A stretch of 41,983 bases of DNA from Enterococcus cecorum (GTDB lineage Bacteria; Bacillota; Bacilli; Lactobacillales; Enterococcaceae), in NCBI RefSeq assembly GCF_023221775.1, contig NZ_JAKUDS010000022.1:1-41983 (forward strand), written 5' to 3'. A model generated the notes under the pieces. That model did not search any database, had not been told where the DNA came from, and was given only the letters and a program-made list of their open reading frames with translations. How positions within the stretch are numbered: position 1 is the stretch's first letter; each line of letters begins with the position of its first letter. A program made the position numbers and the translations under genes. This document shows, piece by piece, positions 7,416 to 18,600 of this stretch.

Positions 7416-7925
7416 TTACTCTATCCCAAACTCTTTGGCGTAGTGCATCACACCGCTTACGTTTGCGGCGTGAAGATTGAGTTTTTTCGCCATAAAGTAT
7501 TCGTCTGGTACTTCAAATGGTGCAGTAATATCGAGTGAGCTGGCTGAGACATAACCAAAACGTTGATAATACGGACCGCCTAAAACAATCACATAATCAT
7601 ACCCTAATTGGCGAGCGATTCGATGGCCCTCGTTGACAAGTGCCGCACCAATTCCTTGTCCTTGATAATTCGGCAATACAGCTAATGGCGCTAGTGCTAA
7701 CACGGTCTTATCGGCGATTTGTCCTTTGGTAAAGAGGATATGACCGACAATTTTCCCCTCTATCTCAGCAACTAGCGAAAGTTCAGGAATGAAAGCTGAA
7801 CCTTTTCTTAAGGCAGTGACCAAATCCGCTTCATTGCCGTCTGCGTGTTCTGCCTGCTCAAAGGCCTGCTGGACGACATGATAGACTGTGTCGTAGTCTG
7901 GTAATTCTTCTTTTCTAATTTGCAT
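7416..7925 (-). CDS. GNAT N-acetyltransferase (YhbS-like)
   Basis: 169 aa from ATG 7925, supported by GGGAGGTTATT; the longer frame to 7958 has no ribosome site. The acetyl-CoA binding motif A is clear: LAPLAVLPNYQGQGIGAALV (about residues 79-98), followed by VIVLGGPYYQRFGY, a signature of the YhbS subgroup. The C-terminus (FEVPDEYFMAKKLNL) is also typical. The acceptor is unknown for this subgroup; it may be a small metabolite or a protein. A decayed copy of its 3' end lies just downstream, showing a past duplication. It separates ftsH from the defence island. Confidence 0.9.
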   Translation of the reverse strand: MQIRKEELPDYDTVYHVVQQAFEQAEHADGNEADLVTALRKGSAFIPELSLVAEIEGKIVGHILFTKGQIADKTVLALAPLAVLPNYQGQGIGAALVNEGHRIARQLGYDYVIVLGGPYYQRFGYVSASSLDITAPFEVPDEYFMAKKLNLHAANVSGVMHYAKEFGIE

Positions 7926-8029
7926 AATAACCTCCCATGATTTCAAAAAACGTTTCACTCCTTAATGGTTTTGGTCGACTTAATTATAGAGGAAACAGAT
8001 GTCTTTTTCTATTATTATGATTATAAAAA

Positions 8030-8077
8030 AAGATATTCAGCGTTATCCTCCATTTGAGTAACAACACTAAATATCTT
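8030..8077 (-). terminator. Second hairpin downstream of ftsH
   Basis: Arms AAGATATT/AATATCTT extended inwards by CAG/CT and GTT/AAC pairings, then TTTTTTT on the minus strand. Probably a back-up terminator. Confidence 0.5.
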
Positions 8078-8086
8078 AGACCCCAA

Positions 8087-8119
8087 AAAACGGCCGATTA
8101 CTTGAACCGGCCGCTTTTT
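8087..8119 (-). terminator. Terminator of ftsH
   Basis: CGGCCG...CGGCCG stem (8091-8096 and 8108-8113) with TTTTTT behind it on the minus strand, starting 3 bp after the ftsH stop. Confidence 0.8.
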
Positions 8120-8121
8120 GT

Positions 8122-10164
8122 TTATTCTTCTGTTGTATCATCTGGTGTGATTGTCGTATCTTCATCAGATTGCGCTTGTTTTTTCGCATCACGTTCTTCT
8201 AGGGCACGTTTTGCTTCTTCATAACTTTGCGCTTTTTCACTTGGAAATTCAGATTCATCTTGTGCAGGCATTTCTCCTGTTTCAAACAAGGACTTGATTG
8301 CCTTAGCATCTAATGTTTCAAACTCTAATAATTTTTCAGCAATTAATTTATGTTTGTCACGATGCGTTTCGATGATTTCGCGTGCTTTATCATGAGCTTC
8401 CATCAAGATACGGCGAACTTCTTGGTCAATTTCATAAGCAATTTGTTCAGAATAAGCTTTGGTTTGACCATAGTCACGACCGATAAAGACTTGATGATTA
8501 CCTTCGTATTGCACCGGTCCAAGCTTGTCACTCATACCATATTCAGTCACCATGCTGCGCGCTAAGGCTGTGGCTTGTTCAAAGTCATTGGAAGCCCCAG
8601 TAGATTGAACACCAAAGATAATTTCTTCAGCTGTACGTCCACCTAATAGACCAACAATTTGTTCGAACATATCGTCTTTGGTTAACAACATTTGATCTTC
8701 TTTTGGTAAAGCAATCATGTAACCACCGGCGCGTCCACGTGGGATAATCGTTACCTTGTGTACGACACGCGCACGAGAAAGCACTAAACCAACGATGGTA
8801 TGTCCGGCTTCATGATAGGCCACCATTTCGCGTTCACGTTTACTAATCACGCGGTCTTTCTTAGCAGGACCAGCAATCACGCGGTCTTCAGCTTCATCAA
8901 TATCAGAAGCATCAATTTTCGTTTTATTACGACGGGCAGCCACTAAAGCCGCTTCGTTTAAGACGTTTTCCAAATCAGCCCCGGCAAATCCTGGTGTTTG
9001 TTGGGCGATTACTTTCAAGTCGACATCATCAGCCAATGGTTTATTTTTCGCATGGACGCGTAAAATAGCTTCACGACCTTTGACATCGGGACGACCGACT
9101 AAAATTTGACGGTCAAAACGGCCTGGACGCAATAACGCTGGATCCAAGACGTCTGAACGGTTTGTAGCAGCGATGACGATTACTCCTTCATTTCCACTGA
9201 AACCATCCATTTCAACAAGCAATTGGTTAAGGGTTTGTTCACGTTCATCATGTCCGCCACCCATACCAGCACCACGTTGACGACCCACGGCATCAATTTC
9301 ATCGATAAAGATAATGGCTGGTGAGTTTTTCTTCGCAGTATCAAATAAATCACGTACACGACTTGCTCCGACCCCGACAAACATTTCTACAAAGTCTGAA
9401 CCAGAGATAGAGTAAAATGGTACGCCTGCTTCACCGGCAACTGCTTTGGCTAATAAAGTTTTACCGGTTCCTGGAGGTCCTTCTAGTAACACCCCAGCTG
9501 GAATACGTGCACCTAATGCTGAGAAGCGACGTGGATCTTTTAAGAATTCCACCACTTCGACTAATTCTTGTTTTTCTTCTTCAGCCCCAGCTACGTCAGA
9601 GAAACGCACGCGGTTGGCTTTTTTATCGGCTTCTTTGGCTTTTGATTTACCAAAGTTCATCACGCCACGGCCACCACCGCCACCACCGGCTTGTTGACCC
9701 ATAATCATGTAGAAGAAGAATATCATGATGACAAACGGCACCATGCTAATTAAGAATGAAATCCAAACACCACTGCTAGATTCTTCCTTAATGGTTGTAT
9801 CTACGTTATGTGTGGCTGCCAAAGAAGTAATTTCACTTAATGTGGAATCATTTGGCAAGACAATCGTTGTAAAACTCGTTGACTTCGTGCTAGTTGAACC
9901 TAGAATCGAAAGTCCACTGTTATTACTTACTGTTTGTTCATCTTTGTATTTCCCGCTAATTTTGTAGACGCCATTTGCCGGTTGTACGGAAAATGACTTG
10001 ATTTTACCGTCTTCTAATTGCTCAGTAAATTTCGAGTAGTCAATCGATGGTGACTGACTGCTACCATTGCCGACAAAGAAGATTAAAATCCCCGCCATTG
10101 CAAGAAGCACAAGGATGTAATATAAGGTATTTTTTAACATACCATTATTATTTTTCCTGTTCAT
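8122..10164 (-). CDS. ftsH: ATP-dependent zinc metalloprotease FtsH
   Basis: 680 aa, normal for Lactobacillales. Two membrane helices (about 12-31 and 133-156) flank an extracellular domain; a Gly-rich linker follows. AAA domain: Walker A GPPGTGKT 229-236, Walker B IIFIDEID 284-291, second region of homology ending RPGRFDR 346-352. Protease domain: zinc motif HEAGH 451-455. An acidic, Gln/Glu-rich tail ends the protein. It degrades misfolded membrane proteins and regulators at the cytoplasmic face. Start ATG follows AAGGAGGAGCTCG. It is last in the tilS-hpt-ftsH series, 68 bp after hpt. The usual enterococcal downstream neighbours (such as hslO) are absent; an accessory island begins instead. 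Confidence 0.98.
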   Translation of the reverse strand: MNRKNNNGMLKNTLYYILVLLAMAGILIFFVGNGSSQSPSIDYSKFTEQLEDGKIKSFSVQPANGVYKISGKYKDEQTVSNNSGLSILGSTSTKSTSFTTIVLPNDSTLSEITSLAATHNVDTTIKEESSSGVWISFLISMVPFVIMIFFFYMIMGQQAGGGGGGRGVMNFGKSKAKEADKKANRVRFSDVAGAEEEKQELVEVVEFLKDPRRFSALGARIPAGVLLEGPPGTGKTLLAKAVAGEAGVPFYSISGSDFVEMFVGVGASRVRDLFDTAKKNSPAIIFIDEIDAVGRQRGAGMGGGHDEREQTLNQLLVEMDGFSGNEGVIVIAATNRSDVLDPALLRPGRFDRQILVGRPDVKGREAILRVHAKNKPLADDVDLKVIAQQTPGFAGADLENVLNEAALVAARRNKTKIDASDIDEAEDRVIAGPAKKDRVISKREREMVAYHEAGHTIVGLVLSRARVVHKVTIIPRGRAGGYMIALPKEDQMLLTKDDMFEQIVGLLGGRTAEEIIFGVQSTGASNDFEQATALARSMVTEYGMSDKLGPVQYEGNHQVFIGRDYGQTKAYSEQIAYEIDQEVRRILMEAHDKAREIIETHRDKHKLIAEKLLEFETLDAKAIKSLFETGEMPAQDESEFPSEKAQSYEEAKRALEERDAKKQAQSDEDTTITPDDTTEE

Positions 10165-10232
10165 CGAGCTCCTCCTTGCCCTTGTTTGTCTTTTATTGAC
10201 CTATATATTTTAACATAAGTATCAATATTTTT

Positions 10233-10781
10233 TTACTCATTTGTTTGATAAATTTCAGGTTTTAATACCCCAACATAAGGTAAATTACGATAACGTTCGC
10301 AGTAATCTAAACCATAGCCGACCACAAATTCATTCGGCACATCAAAGCCAACATAATCAGCTTCGATATCCACCGTGCGTCCTTCTGGTTTGTCTAAAAG
10401 GGTCACAATGGTAATCGAATTTGCTTTACGATATTTGAATAGGTCTACTAAATAAGCCAAAGTACGACCACTATCAATAATATCTTCCACGATTAACATG
10501 TCACGGCCTTCTACATTGGTATCAAGATCTTTCACAATTTTAACCTCACCAGATGACACCAAGGCATTTCCGTAACTTGAAACATCCATAAAGTCGATTT
10601 CCACATGGCTATCCATCGCACGAATAATATCAGCCATAAAAGGAACAGCCCCTTTTAAGACACCTACGACTAAAGGAGTTTTTCCTGCAAATTTTTCTTG
10701 TAATTCCTTACCTAGTTCTTCACAACGAGCGGCGATTTGCTCTTTTGTAATCAATACTTTTTCAATGTCATTCATCAACAT
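10233..10781 (-). CDS. hpt: Hypoxanthine-guanine phosphoribosyltransferase
   Basis: 182 aa. The PRPP-binding loop [13 protein letters not shown] (about 97-109) and the early [13 protein letters not shown] segment (about 40-52) are diagnostic. The enzyme converts hypoxanthine or guanine plus PRPP to IMP or GMP in purine salvage, in the cytoplasm. ATG 10781 follows AAGGAGGATAAGGTC; a second ATG lies two codons on. Only 20 bp separate it from tilS, so the two are in one operon. This tilS-hpt-ftsH arrangement is conserved across Firmicutes; in Bacillus, TilS and HprT are known to act together as regulators of ftsH. Confidence 0.97.
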   Translation of the reverse strand: MLMNDIEKVLITKEQIAARCEELGKELQEKFAGKTPLVVGVLKGAVPFMADIIRAMDSHVEIDFMDVSSYGNALVSSGEVKIVKDLDTNVEGRDMLIVEDIIDSGRTLAYLVDLFKYRKANSITIVTLLDKPEGRTVDIEADYVGFDVPNEFVVGYGLDYCERYRNLPYVGVLKPEIYQTNE

Positions 10782-10801
10782 GACCTTATCCTCCTTAAAT
10801 G

Positions 10802-12190
10802 CTACTCTATGTATCGATAGACCAGTATGTAACGTATTTTATCAGTTTTAGCATCAATACTCAAATAAGAATTCACAAAAGGAAGCAAACTCATGATATT
10901 TTTTGACGCATCTAAGACCACAATTGCCTTCATTCTTTGTGCTGTCGGTATCTTTTCGTCAATAAAATACCGTCGAACCTTTTTTATTAAACTTGTACTT
11001 AACGCGATTTTATCCCCAGGTTTTCTAGGGCGTAACGTTAAAACCGGATTTAATTCTGCCAAAAATTCATGGCGAAATTCTGAGAAATATTTGACTTTTT
11101 TGGGAATTTTTTCCTCTCCTGCGACAAACAATCCCACCCAGCGATGTGCATCAATCATGATAGACTCGCCCACCTTTAGTGTGTAGCAAAAATCTTGAGT
11201 GATCACTTTTTCTTTTTGACGCGCAATGATTAGCTTGTCTTGGCTGGCTTGAATTTGCCACTGGTTTTCTACTGAGAGTACAAAAGTAAGGCGCTTCTCG
11301 GCAAGTAGGTCTAACACTTGCGCTACATGAGCTTCTTTTAAGGGAATCTGTGCTTTAAGTGATAAGCGATGAAAAATTCCCTGTAAAGCAAAATAACGTT
11401 TCGCCGGTGTGAGTTGTAAAAAAGGTTCAAGCAAAATCTGATAAGTATCGTACCTTTGTCTGACAAGTGTATCATACCATGTATCTTGCATTTCTTCCAA
11501 GATTTCCTGTAAAAAGTGCAGCTGCTCACTCAAACGTGCCACTTGGTTTAACGCTTGCGGATTTTCGCCTTTTAGCACCGGTAGTACCTGGTGACGCATA
11601 CGATTACGCGAATAATCAAGACTTTGATTGGTTTCATCTTCAAAATAGGTTAATTGCTTTTCGTGCGCATAATCATAAAGCGCCTTTTTATCTGTAAAGA
11701 GTAAAGGACGGCACAATGGCAAGTCGGTCTCAGGAAGCACACTTTTGGCTTTCATACCAGCCAGATTTTGAAAATTACCGTATTTAACTAGCTTCATCAG
11801 CATGGTTTCCAGTTGGTCATCACCATGATGGGCCGTTAATAGACAGGTAAATCCTTGCGTTTTCATCACCTGGGCAAAATAACGGTATCTCGCTTTTCTT
11901 GCCTGCGCTTCGAGATTTGCAACTGCTTTTTCTTGCCAATTCGCCGTATAGAAAGGTAACTGCTGGGTTTGGCAATACTCTTTTAAGAAAGCTTGTTCTA
12001 TCGCTGCATTTTCTCTTAACTGATGGTTAAAATGCACCACCGCCATTGGGATTTTCGCAAAACATTGCTGCATCAAATCCAGTAAAACCATCGAATCCAC
12101 GCCACCAGAAACGGCAATTAATATCCGATCACTAGGCTTAAAAAAAGCATTTTGTTGACAATGTTGATAGAATTGTTTGGCTAAATCCAT
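10802..12190 (-). CDS. tilS: tRNA(Ile)-lysidine synthase
   Basis: 462 aa. PP-loop motif SGGVDS at 28-33 in [27 protein letters not shown] and [15 protein letters not shown] mark the N-type ATP pyrophosphatase core; the C-terminal ~150 residues form the usual TilS substrate-binding region ending in [10 protein letters not shown]. It adds lysine to C34 of the CAU anticodon tRNA so that it reads AUA. ATG 12190 follows AAGGGGTGTGCT. An array of long hairpin repeats (12211-12657) lies directly upstream, so transcripts from yabR would have to pass through it; the promoter for tilS is not clear. Confidence 0.96.
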   Translation of the reverse strand: MDLAKQFYQHCQQNAFFKPSDRILIAVSGGVDSMVLLDLMQQCFAKIPMAVVHFNHQLRENAAIEQAFLKEYCQTQQLPFYTANWQEKAVANLEAQARKARYRYFAQVMKTQGFTCLLTAHHGDDQLETMLMKLVKYGNFQNLAGMKAKSVLPETDLPLCRPLLFTDKKALYDYAHEKQLTYFEDETNQSLDYSRNRMRHQVLPVLKGENPQALNQVARLSEQLHFLQEILEEMQDTWYDTLVRQRYDTYQILLEPFLQLTPAKRYFALQGIFHRLSLKAQIPLKEAHVAQVLDLLAEKRLTFVLSVENQWQIQASQDKLIIARQKEKVITQDFCYTLKVGESIMIDAHRWVGLFVAGEEKIPKKVKYFSEFRHEFLAELNPVLTLRPRKPGDKIALSTSLIKKVRRYFIDEKIPTAQRMKAIVVLDASKNIMSLLPFVNSYLSIDAKTDKIRYILVYRYIE

Positions 12191-12210
12191 AGCACACCCC
12201 TTTCTTTATT

Positions 12211-12257
12211 TAGCGACATCACTCGGACCTTCCCGACGCTTTGGACAAACTTATCCT
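12211..12257 (+). repeat. Hairpin repeat, truncated 3' half of a type C unit
   Basis: Contains GGACCTTCCCGAC and TTTGGACAAACTTATCC, matching the 3' half of the type C units at 12531 and 33208, but the 5' half is missing. It begins 20 bp upstream of the tilS start. Confidence 0.65.
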
Positions 12258-12260
12258 TAT

Positions 12261-12387
12261 CGGTATCAATCAACTAAATACTCGGAAAATTCACCCTCCT
12301 GCTTAAGAAAATCTCCTTTCATCCGATTTTCTTAGCAGAAGGTAACACATGAATTTCTTCGAGGCTTCCCAAGCTGCCTCACAACCT
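12261..12387 (+). repeat. Hairpin repeat, mosaic type B unit
   Basis: The 5' arm (ATCAATCAACTAAATACTCG) is the same as in the unit at 32905, but the 3' end (CTTCCCAAGCTGCCTCACAACC region) belongs to another copy, so the outer arms no longer pair. The centre GAAAATC...GATTTTC still pairs. Confidence 0.75.
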
Positions 12388-12391
12388 GTAT

Positions 12392-12520
12392 CGACGGTGT
12401 TCACTGGGTAGCTCCTGTGCATCTAAGCCGGCCTGTCTTGGAAAATCTTAATACATAATGGATTTTCCTGACATTCCGGAAAACTTAGCTGCTTGGAGCT
12501 GTGCGACCCAGCTCACAACC
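12392..12520 (+). repeat. Hairpin repeat, type A unit
   Basis: Outer arm CTGGGTAGCTCC pairs with GGAGCT...ACCCAG; inner arm GGAAAATC pairs with GATTTTCC; CTAAG pairs with CTTAG. It ends CTCACAACC like other units. Confidence 0.85.
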
Positions 12521-12530
12521 TTTGACTAAT

Positions 12531-12657
12531 CTGTGCTCGGCGACTAGCTACTTCGGCGTATAAGCCAGCTCGTCTGGGAAAGTCTTTACTTTTCGGACTT
12601 TCCCGACAATCTGGACAAACTTATCCGCTCGTAGCTGACCGAGTCGCCTCACAACCT
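12531..12657 (+). repeat. Hairpin repeat, type C unit
   Basis: GGCGACT pairs with AGTCGCC, AGCTAC with GTAGCT, GGGAAAGTC with GACTTTCCC. Ends CTCACAACC. Second complete copy of this type at 33208. Confidence 0.85.
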
Positions 12658-12663
12658 TATAAT

Positions 12664-12715
12664 AAAAGCATCACCTAAGCGTCCCTTTTTATTGGGGTAC
12701 TTAACTGATGCTTAG
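12664..12715 (-). terminator. Terminator of yabR
   Basis: AAGCATCA/TGATGCTT outer arms with further pairing (TTAAG/CTTA, CCCC/GGG) and TTATTAT after the stem on the minus strand. Confidence 0.65.
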
Positions 12716-12728
12716 AATTTAATTTAAA

Positions 12729-13160
12729 TTAGCTACGACGTCCGCCACGTCCTCCGCGTTTGCCTTCTGTATTGCGGCGTAAAGAAGCAAGGCGATCATC
12801 GCTATCTTTTAAGAATGAACTCATCAACGCATCGAAGTCTTGCTTAGGTGCATTGTCTTTGCGGCCATTATGGTTTTTGTTAAATGGTTTTTTATGTGAA
12901 TATTCCTTCTTTTCTTCCTTTGGCTTGTCAATTGCTTTACGAATGGATAAACCAATTTTCCCATCTTCGCCTATAGCAGTTACCAAAACAGTCACTTCAT
13001 CGCCAACTTTAAGCACTTCATTAATGTCTTTGACGAAACCATTTGAAACTTCACTAATATGCACTAGGCCGGTTTTTCCCTTTCCCAAATCTACAAAAGC
13101 ACCAAAATTGGTAATTCCTGATACTTTTCCTGGCAGTTTTGCTCCAACTTCGATTGACAT
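12729..13160 (-). CDS. yabR: S1 domain RNA-binding protein (YabR-like)
   Basis: 143 aa. Residues 4-75 form one S1 OB-fold domain: GAKLPGKVSGITNFGAFVDL, then GLVHISEVS and VTVLVTAIGEDGKIGLSIRK. The tail is basic, with a Gly/Arg-rich end (GKRGGRGGRRS), suiting RNA binding. It resembles the general-stress-protein-13/YabR group with unknown exact role, probably linked to translation. ATG has AGGAGG 12 nt upstream. It lies after divIC in the pth-mfd series as in other Firmicutes; a terminator follows. Confidence 0.93.
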   Translation of the reverse strand: MSIEVGAKLPGKVSGITNFGAFVDLGKGKTGLVHISEVSNGFVKDINEVLKVGDEVTVLVTAIGEDGKIGLSIRKAIDKPKEEKKEYSHKKPFNKNHNGRKDNAPKQDFDALMSSFLKDSDDRLASLRRNTEGKRGGRGGRRS

Positions 13161-13225
13161 AAAAAAATTGTTCCTCCTAATATAACCCTTGTATATAATT
13201 CAACGTGACCATGCACGATGGATCC

Positions 13226-13618
13226 TTAATCCTTTGAATCGCTAGTCTCCGGCAATACATAAACTAGCTCTCCTTCTTTCGTATAAAAATAGCGACTTCT
13301 TGCAAGTTTTCCTACATAGTCTTCATCTTTTAACTGAGCAACTTCTTTTTCCAATGCTGCTTTTTCTTTTTTGGTTGCTTGATCTTTTTCTTTTGTTTCT
13401 TGTGCGTAAGTCTTTAATTCACGCAAATGCATCTGGTCCTTAAATAGCGCAACCCCAGCACTAACAAACAAAATAACGGCAATGGTAAAAAGTAGGGTTA
13501 ACCGACGTCTACGAAAAACTAATTGGCGTTGCTCATGATATAATTTTGCATATTGCTCTTTCGTATACGCATTGTTTAACATGTGTACGTTTTCTTTTCC
13601 CGACTGCTTCAAAATCAT
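13226..13618 (-). CDS. divIC: Cell division protein DivIC (FtsB-like)
   Basis: 130 aa from ATG 13618, which has GGGGGG just before it; the longer frame to 13651 would start inside the promoter. A basic cytoplasmic stretch (FRRRR) is followed by one membrane helix (about residues 40-57, LLFTIAVILFVSAGVALF) and an extracellular coiled coil (about 62-102, many Lys/Glu), then DEDYVGKLARSRYFYTKEGE, the typical end of DivIC. It works with DivIB and FtsL at the division septum. The promoter at 13651-13679 gives it its own transcription within the series. Confidence 0.93.
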   Translation of the reverse strand: MILKQSGKENVHMLNNAYTKEQYAKLYHEQRQLVFRRRRLTLLFTIAVILFVSAGVALFKDQMHLRELKTYAQETKEKDQATKKEKAALEKEVAQLKDEDYVGKLARSRYFYTKEGELVYVLPETSDSKD

Positions 13619-13650
13619 TGCCCCCCAAATAGTTTCTTTTATACCCGTCA

Positions 13651-13679
13651 ATTATACCAATATCTAAAAATAATGTCTA
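13651..13679 (-). promoter_or_regulatory. Promoter of divIC
   Basis: Minus strand TAGACA (13674-13679), 17-nt spacer, TATAAT (13651-13656). It lies between the terminator of rqcP and divIC. Confidence 0.75.
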
Positions 13680-13704
13680 GATAACTTCAAGGAAAGAAAA
13701 AGAA

Positions 13705-13748
13705 AAATTCAGGCTTACTCATGATTTGATTGAGCAAACCTGAATTTT
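13705..13748 (-). terminator. Terminator after rqcP (possibly bidirectional)
   Basis: AAATTCAGG/CCTGAATTT arms with CTCA/TGAG inner pairing; T-rich on both strands. It starts 3 bp after the rqcP stop. Confidence 0.8.
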
Positions 13749-13750
13749 TT

Positions 13751-14011
13751 TTAAGCTTCTACACGTTTTTCAGAAAGAATCTCATACATCTTGCTTGCAT
13801 CTTCTTTTTTCGTGGAATCTTGCAAGACAAGCACTTTTACCTCCAACGTTTTATTACCAAATTGGATTTGTAAAATATCTCCTACTTTTAACGTACTACT
13901 TGATTTTGCTAATTTACCATTAATTTGGATACGTCCCTTATCAGCTACCTCTTTGGCAACCGAGCGACGTTTAATAATTCTTGATACTTTTAAAAATTTA
14001 TCTAATCTCAT
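13751..14011 (-). CDS. rqcP: RqcP/YabO S4-domain RNA-binding protein
   Basis: 86 aa from ATG 14011; GAGGGAAAAA precedes it and the ATG overlaps the flippase stop (ATGA). The frame extends 44 codons further up, but that part is a shadow of the flippase gene. S4 domain: [20 protein letters not shown], then [20 protein letters not shown]. The C-terminal tail is helical. In Bacillus this protein (YabO) works with RqcH on stalled 50S subunits during C-terminal Ala tailing in ribosome quality control. The older name is an Hsp15-like heat shock protein. Confidence 0.93.
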   Translation of the reverse strand: MRLDKFLKVSRIIKRRSVAKEVADKGRIQINGKLAKSSSTLKVGDILQIQFGNKTLEVKVLVLQDSTKKEDASKMYEILSEKRVEA

Positions 14012-15600
14012 TTTTTCCCTCGCATCAATTCTAAGATTTTTTTGCCTTTTGGTAGTAACAACCATTCGCGGACTGTTAATAAGCGAAATTTTAAGGTGGC
14101 AGCTAAAAAGAAACCAGCCCCCACAACAACACCAATGATACATGTAATCAAAGCTTGTACACGCGATAAATCATCTGGTAGAAGACTTCGATACAGTGCC
14201 AAAGCGAATATCATTACCAATAAACACATTACTAATTTTATCACAAAACGGTCTTCTTTCCAAAACACATTGACTGGCCGCTTTGATTGTCGAGTAAAAT
14301 ATCCTAAGGCATAACTTAAAGCAATAATGGTGGACAAACTAGCCCCATCAATAGAGAACAGATAAGTCAGCGGATAAGTCAATAGGATTTTCACAATAAG
14401 TGCGCCAACAATTGCATAAAAGGAGAAGCGAAATTGGTTTTTACTTTGCTCAATCGCTTGGTAACTTTGAATCATAGACATCAGAAAAATAGATAAGGAA
14501 AAGATACTTAACGCCGTAGTTCCTAAGGTATCTCTAAACAATGCGCGGTTCATCAGAGGTAAAATCAAGATTAACCCCACACTCGCTGCACTGGACAAGG
14601 TAGCAACCAGGCGCAAATACATTTTACTCGAACGTAGATGGGCAAAAGTTTGCTCTTGAATTCGATATCGGGTTAAATTAGGTAAAAAACTGGCAGATAA
14701 AGCAGTAGACACTACCAAGCCTAGTTGTACGAAAGGTTGCCCGCGATCATAGATTCCTTTTAAATTTTGTGCTTTCATCATCGAAACACCCGCTTGATGT
14801 AAACCATTCGCCACAGTAAAGCTATCCACCAATTGAAAGACAATCAGCAGCCCAGTATAAAGTGTTAGTAACCCACCTTCAATGAATAGGCGTGAAAGCA
14901 AATAACGTTCACTTCTAAGCAGCTCTTTGATTTGTGTCATCGTCGGCCAAGCAAAGTGTAGCCAAGATAGCTGTTGTTTTTGGTGTTTTTTTAAAATGAG
15001 CCATGCCACGAGGCCACCAATCACCGATCCAGCCATCGCCCATTGTGCCGTTTGATAGACATCTAAATATCCATAGAAAAAACCTAATGCAGCCAAGATG
15101 ATGATGAGTACTCGAATCAATTGCTCATAGACTTGAGAAATTCCACTAGCCCCCATCGCTAATTCACTTTGATAGGCTCCCCGGTAAACGGAAAGGACTG
15201 GCACTAAGAAAAAGGTACACGCACTCACCCTCAATACACCCGTCAAGTTACTGTTACCCATCCATTTGGCAAGTAGTGGACTTAACACCACTAAACCTGC
15301 CGCCATCGCAAAGGATAAGATGACCAGTAACGGAAAAATTTTTGCTACTTTTTTCTGTTTTTCTACATCATTAGGACTTTCTGCTAAAAACTTGGATAAA
15401 TATTGTGGAAACCCTGTTAGAGCAAGTGTCATTGCCACACCATAAAAAGGATAGGCTTGCTGATAGACATAAAAGCCTAAATTGCCGACCAAATTTTGAA
15501 AAGGGACACGATAAATGGCACTTAAGATTTTCGATAAAAAGGCCGCAAATGTTAAAATAAAAGCCCCTTTGAGTAATTGTTTCATACTTTTTTCGGACAT
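14008..15600 (-). CDS. MurJ/SpoVB-like polysaccharide or lipid-linked precursor flippase
   Basis: 530 aa from ATG 15600, supported by GAGGATGAG and starting 7 nt after the mfd stop; the longer start lies inside mfd. About 14 membrane helices of the MATE/MOP fold (Polysacc_synt type), beginning [20 protein letters not shown], the typical SpoVB/YabM start, and ending with a basic tail ([15 protein letters not shown]). Likely moves a lipid-linked wall precursor across the membrane. It is the yabM position of the pth-mfd-yabM-rqcP series. Whether it is the main lipid II flippase cannot be decided. Confidence 0.88.
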   Translation of the reverse strand: MSEKSMKQLLKGAFILTFAAFLSKILSAIYRVPFQNLVGNLGFYVYQQAYPFYGVAMTLALTGFPQYLSKFLAESPNDVEKQKKVAKIFPLLVILSFAMAAGLVVLSPLLAKWMGNSNLTGVLRVSACTFFLVPVLSVYRGAYQSELAMGASGISQVYEQLIRVLIIILAALGFFYGYLDVYQTAQWAMAGSVIGGLVAWLILKKHQKQQLSWLHFAWPTMTQIKELLRSERYLLSRLFIEGGLLTLYTGLLIVFQLVDSFTVANGLHQAGVSMMKAQNLKGIYDRGQPFVQLGLVVSTALSASFLPNLTRYRIQEQTFAHLRSSKMYLRLVATLSSAASVGLILILPLMNRALFRDTLGTTALSIFSLSIFLMSMIQSYQAIEQSKNQFRFSFYAIVGALIVKILLTYPLTYLFSIDGASLSTIIALSYALGYFTRQSKRPVNVFWKEDRFVIKLVMCLLVMIFALALYRSLLPDDLSRVQALITCIIGVVVGAGFFLAATLKFRLLTVREWLLLPKGKKILELMRGKK

Positions 15601-15607
15601 CTCATCC

Positions 15608-18600
15608 TCAATTCTGCACATCTGTTTGTTTTTGTGCAACTTGTTTTTCGTATTTTATATCTCGTAAAGCTTGCATAAACTGATTTAATTCCATCAACCA
15701 GACCATCTCCGGCATTTTTGGTGTCAGGCTGAGAGTAATAGTCATTTTGTCTTTCTCTTGGTTCATATTTGCTTTTAGTTTGGTTGCCGTTAAAGCTCTG
15801 AATAAATCTTGTACTGCATATTGCTGCGTACCAACTTTGCTCAAGGTAATTTTAATCGCTAGTCCTTGTTTTTTCACAGCTTCCACTAAGGCACGTTCCG
15901 CATTCATTTTCAGTTCACCCACTGCTAATAAATGTGCCACCTCATCCGGATATTCTCCAAAGCGGTCCAATAAATCATCTTGCAATTCATCCAACGCTTC
16001 TTGAGTATCCAATTCTCGAATTCGTTTATAAATCTCAATTTTTTGGCGTTCATCTTCAATATAACTAGTTGGCAAGTACGCATCCAAGCCCAAATCGATT
16101 TCAACCATCGTTTTTTCCAATTGGGTATTTTTCCCTTGCTTACGATTGACCGCTTCAGCTAACATTTGTGAGTACATGTCAAATCCAACTGAGTCAATAA
16201 ATCCATGTTGTTGTGAGCCAAGGAGATTTCCTGCCCCACGAATGGATAAGTCACGCATCGCAATCTTAAAGCCAGAACCTAATTCGGTGAAGTCTTTGAT
16301 TGCTTGCAGTCTTTTTTCACTGACTTCATTTAAGATTTTTTGCTGCTCATACATAAAGTACGCATAGGCGACACGATTACTACGGCCCACTCGACCACGC
16401 AATTGATACAAGGTAGAAAGCCCCATATAATCCGCATTTTCAACAAATAACGTATTGGCATTTGGAATATCGACCCCAGTTTCAATAATTGTTGTCGTGA
16501 CCAAGATATCATACTGACCTTCAATAAAGTCAAATAGCGTATTTTCTAGCTGAACTTCTGTCATTTGGCCATGCGCAAAAGCAATCCGAGCGTCTGGCAC
16601 CAAGGCTTGGAGTTCGGCCACTTTGCTTTCGATACTGTCCACCCGATTATACAGATAAAAGACCTGACCACCTCTAGCCATCTCGCGCATAATGCCTTCA
16701 CGAATCGCGCCGGCATTATACTCCATCACATAAGTTTGGATAGGATAGCGATTGGCAGGTGGGGTTTCAATCACCGATAAATCACGCACACCCAACATCG
16801 ACATATGCAAAGTCCGTGGAATTGGAGTTGCAGTTAAGGTTAACACATCGACTTGGGTACGCAATTGTTTCAAGCGTTCTTTATGACGGACTCCAAAGCG
16901 TTGTTCCTCATCAATGACTATCAGACCTAAATCGCTAAAAGTCACGTCTTTAGAAAGCAGACGATGGGTGCCAACGATAATATCAATCTGTCCATGTTTG
17001 AGCTGTTCGATGGTTTCATTTTGTTGTTTTTTGGTTCTAAAACGACTCAACAAACCAACATTTACTGGAAAGCCTTCAAAACGTTCCAAAATCGTCTCGT
17101 AGTGTTGTTGTGCCAAAATCGTAGTAGGCACTAAGAAGGCGACTTGCTTACTTTCTTTAATTGCTTTAAAGGCTGCACGCAAGGCTACTTCTGTCTTACC
17201 AAAGCCGACATCACCCACCAACAAGCGATCCATTGGTTTTGCTTTTTCCATATCTTTTTTGATTTCAGCGGCACTCTTTAATTGGTCCGGTGTCTCTGAA
17301 TAAGCAAAAGCATCTTCAAATTCTCGTTGATAGCCATCATCCGGCAAGTACGCATAGCCTTTTTGCGCTTCTCGTTTGGCATATAGCTCAATTAAATCAT
17401 CGGCAATATCTTCAATCTTTTTGGCTACTTTACGCTTCGTTTTAGTCCATTCGCTGCCACCTAATTTGTTAATCTTTGGCTGTTTGGATTCTGAAGAGAC
17501 ATACTTTTGAATTAAGTTCAGCTGCGTCACCGGGATAAACAATTTATCATCATTTTGGTACTGAATCGTCATGTAGTCTTGGTGAACGCCATCCACTTCC
17601 AAAGTCTGCAAACCTAGATACTTTCCAATCCCGTGATTAGCATGGACGACATAATCGCCCACTTTCAATTCGTTATAGCTCTTTAAGCGTTCGGCATTGG
17701 TAATATTTTGACGACGCGCTCGTTTTTTCGCCACTTTTTGGAAGATTTCACGCTCGCTAATCACCACCAAATGACTCTCTGGCAACTCAAAACCTGCTTG
17801 TAACTCAGAAACAATAATCTGACTACGGTTGGTAAAAATCTTTTCTGGTGTGGTCTCTACCGCATAAATTTCGTGCTCTTTAAAGGCTTGCATCAGCTTT
17901 TCTTGTTGGGCAGTGCTGCTGACTAAAAAGAGAACAGTTTGTTGTTGACGTTCAAAGCGATCCACTTCTGCCTTCAACAAGCCCATTTGCCCAAAGAATT
18001 GCTGCATCGGACGGTATTGTACCTGACAAATCGCCTTGAAGCGCAAATTCCCCATTCCTTTTTGGAAAAGGGAGAAAAAGGTGGTTGGTGCCTTATGTTT
18101 GGTTAAGAGCGGCTGGATTTCCCGGAAAAATTCTTGGCTTGAAAAAATGCGCATTTCTTCTAATTTTTGGGTCACCCATTCCATCGTTTCTTGCTCTAAT
18201 TGACGGGCTGATTCCATCACACGGGCATAGTCATCCACGATAAAGTAATGCTCATCAGTAAAGTAATCTAAAATCGTGACGGGCTTTTCGTAAAGTAAAT
18301 CAACATAGTAATGCACAACATCGGTAGCTTCTAAATGACGCCAGCGTTCCATCAACTCTTGGAAATACTCGGTTAAACGCACTTGATCTTCTTCATGCTT
18401 CGTCACAGCTAAACGTTTCTGTAATAATTTCTCTACCTTTTCAATTCCGCGGGTAAAATCTTGCGGAAGAAATACATACTCACTCGTTGGCGAAATCAAG
18501 ACTTCCTCAATTTTTTCAAGTGAGCGTTGCGTTTCCACATCAAATAAACGTAAAGAATCAATCTCATCATCAAACAATTCGATACGGCATGGATACGTCT

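Noticed and set aside
9417-9967. Several open frames on the plus strand opposite ftsH
   Set aside because: Shadows of the well-conserved ftsH gene; no ribosome sites.
13751-14143. Longer 130-aa version of the S4 protein
   Set aside because: The first 44 codons lie inside the flippase gene and lack S4 similarity; the ATG at 14011 has a ribosome site and the ATGA overlap.
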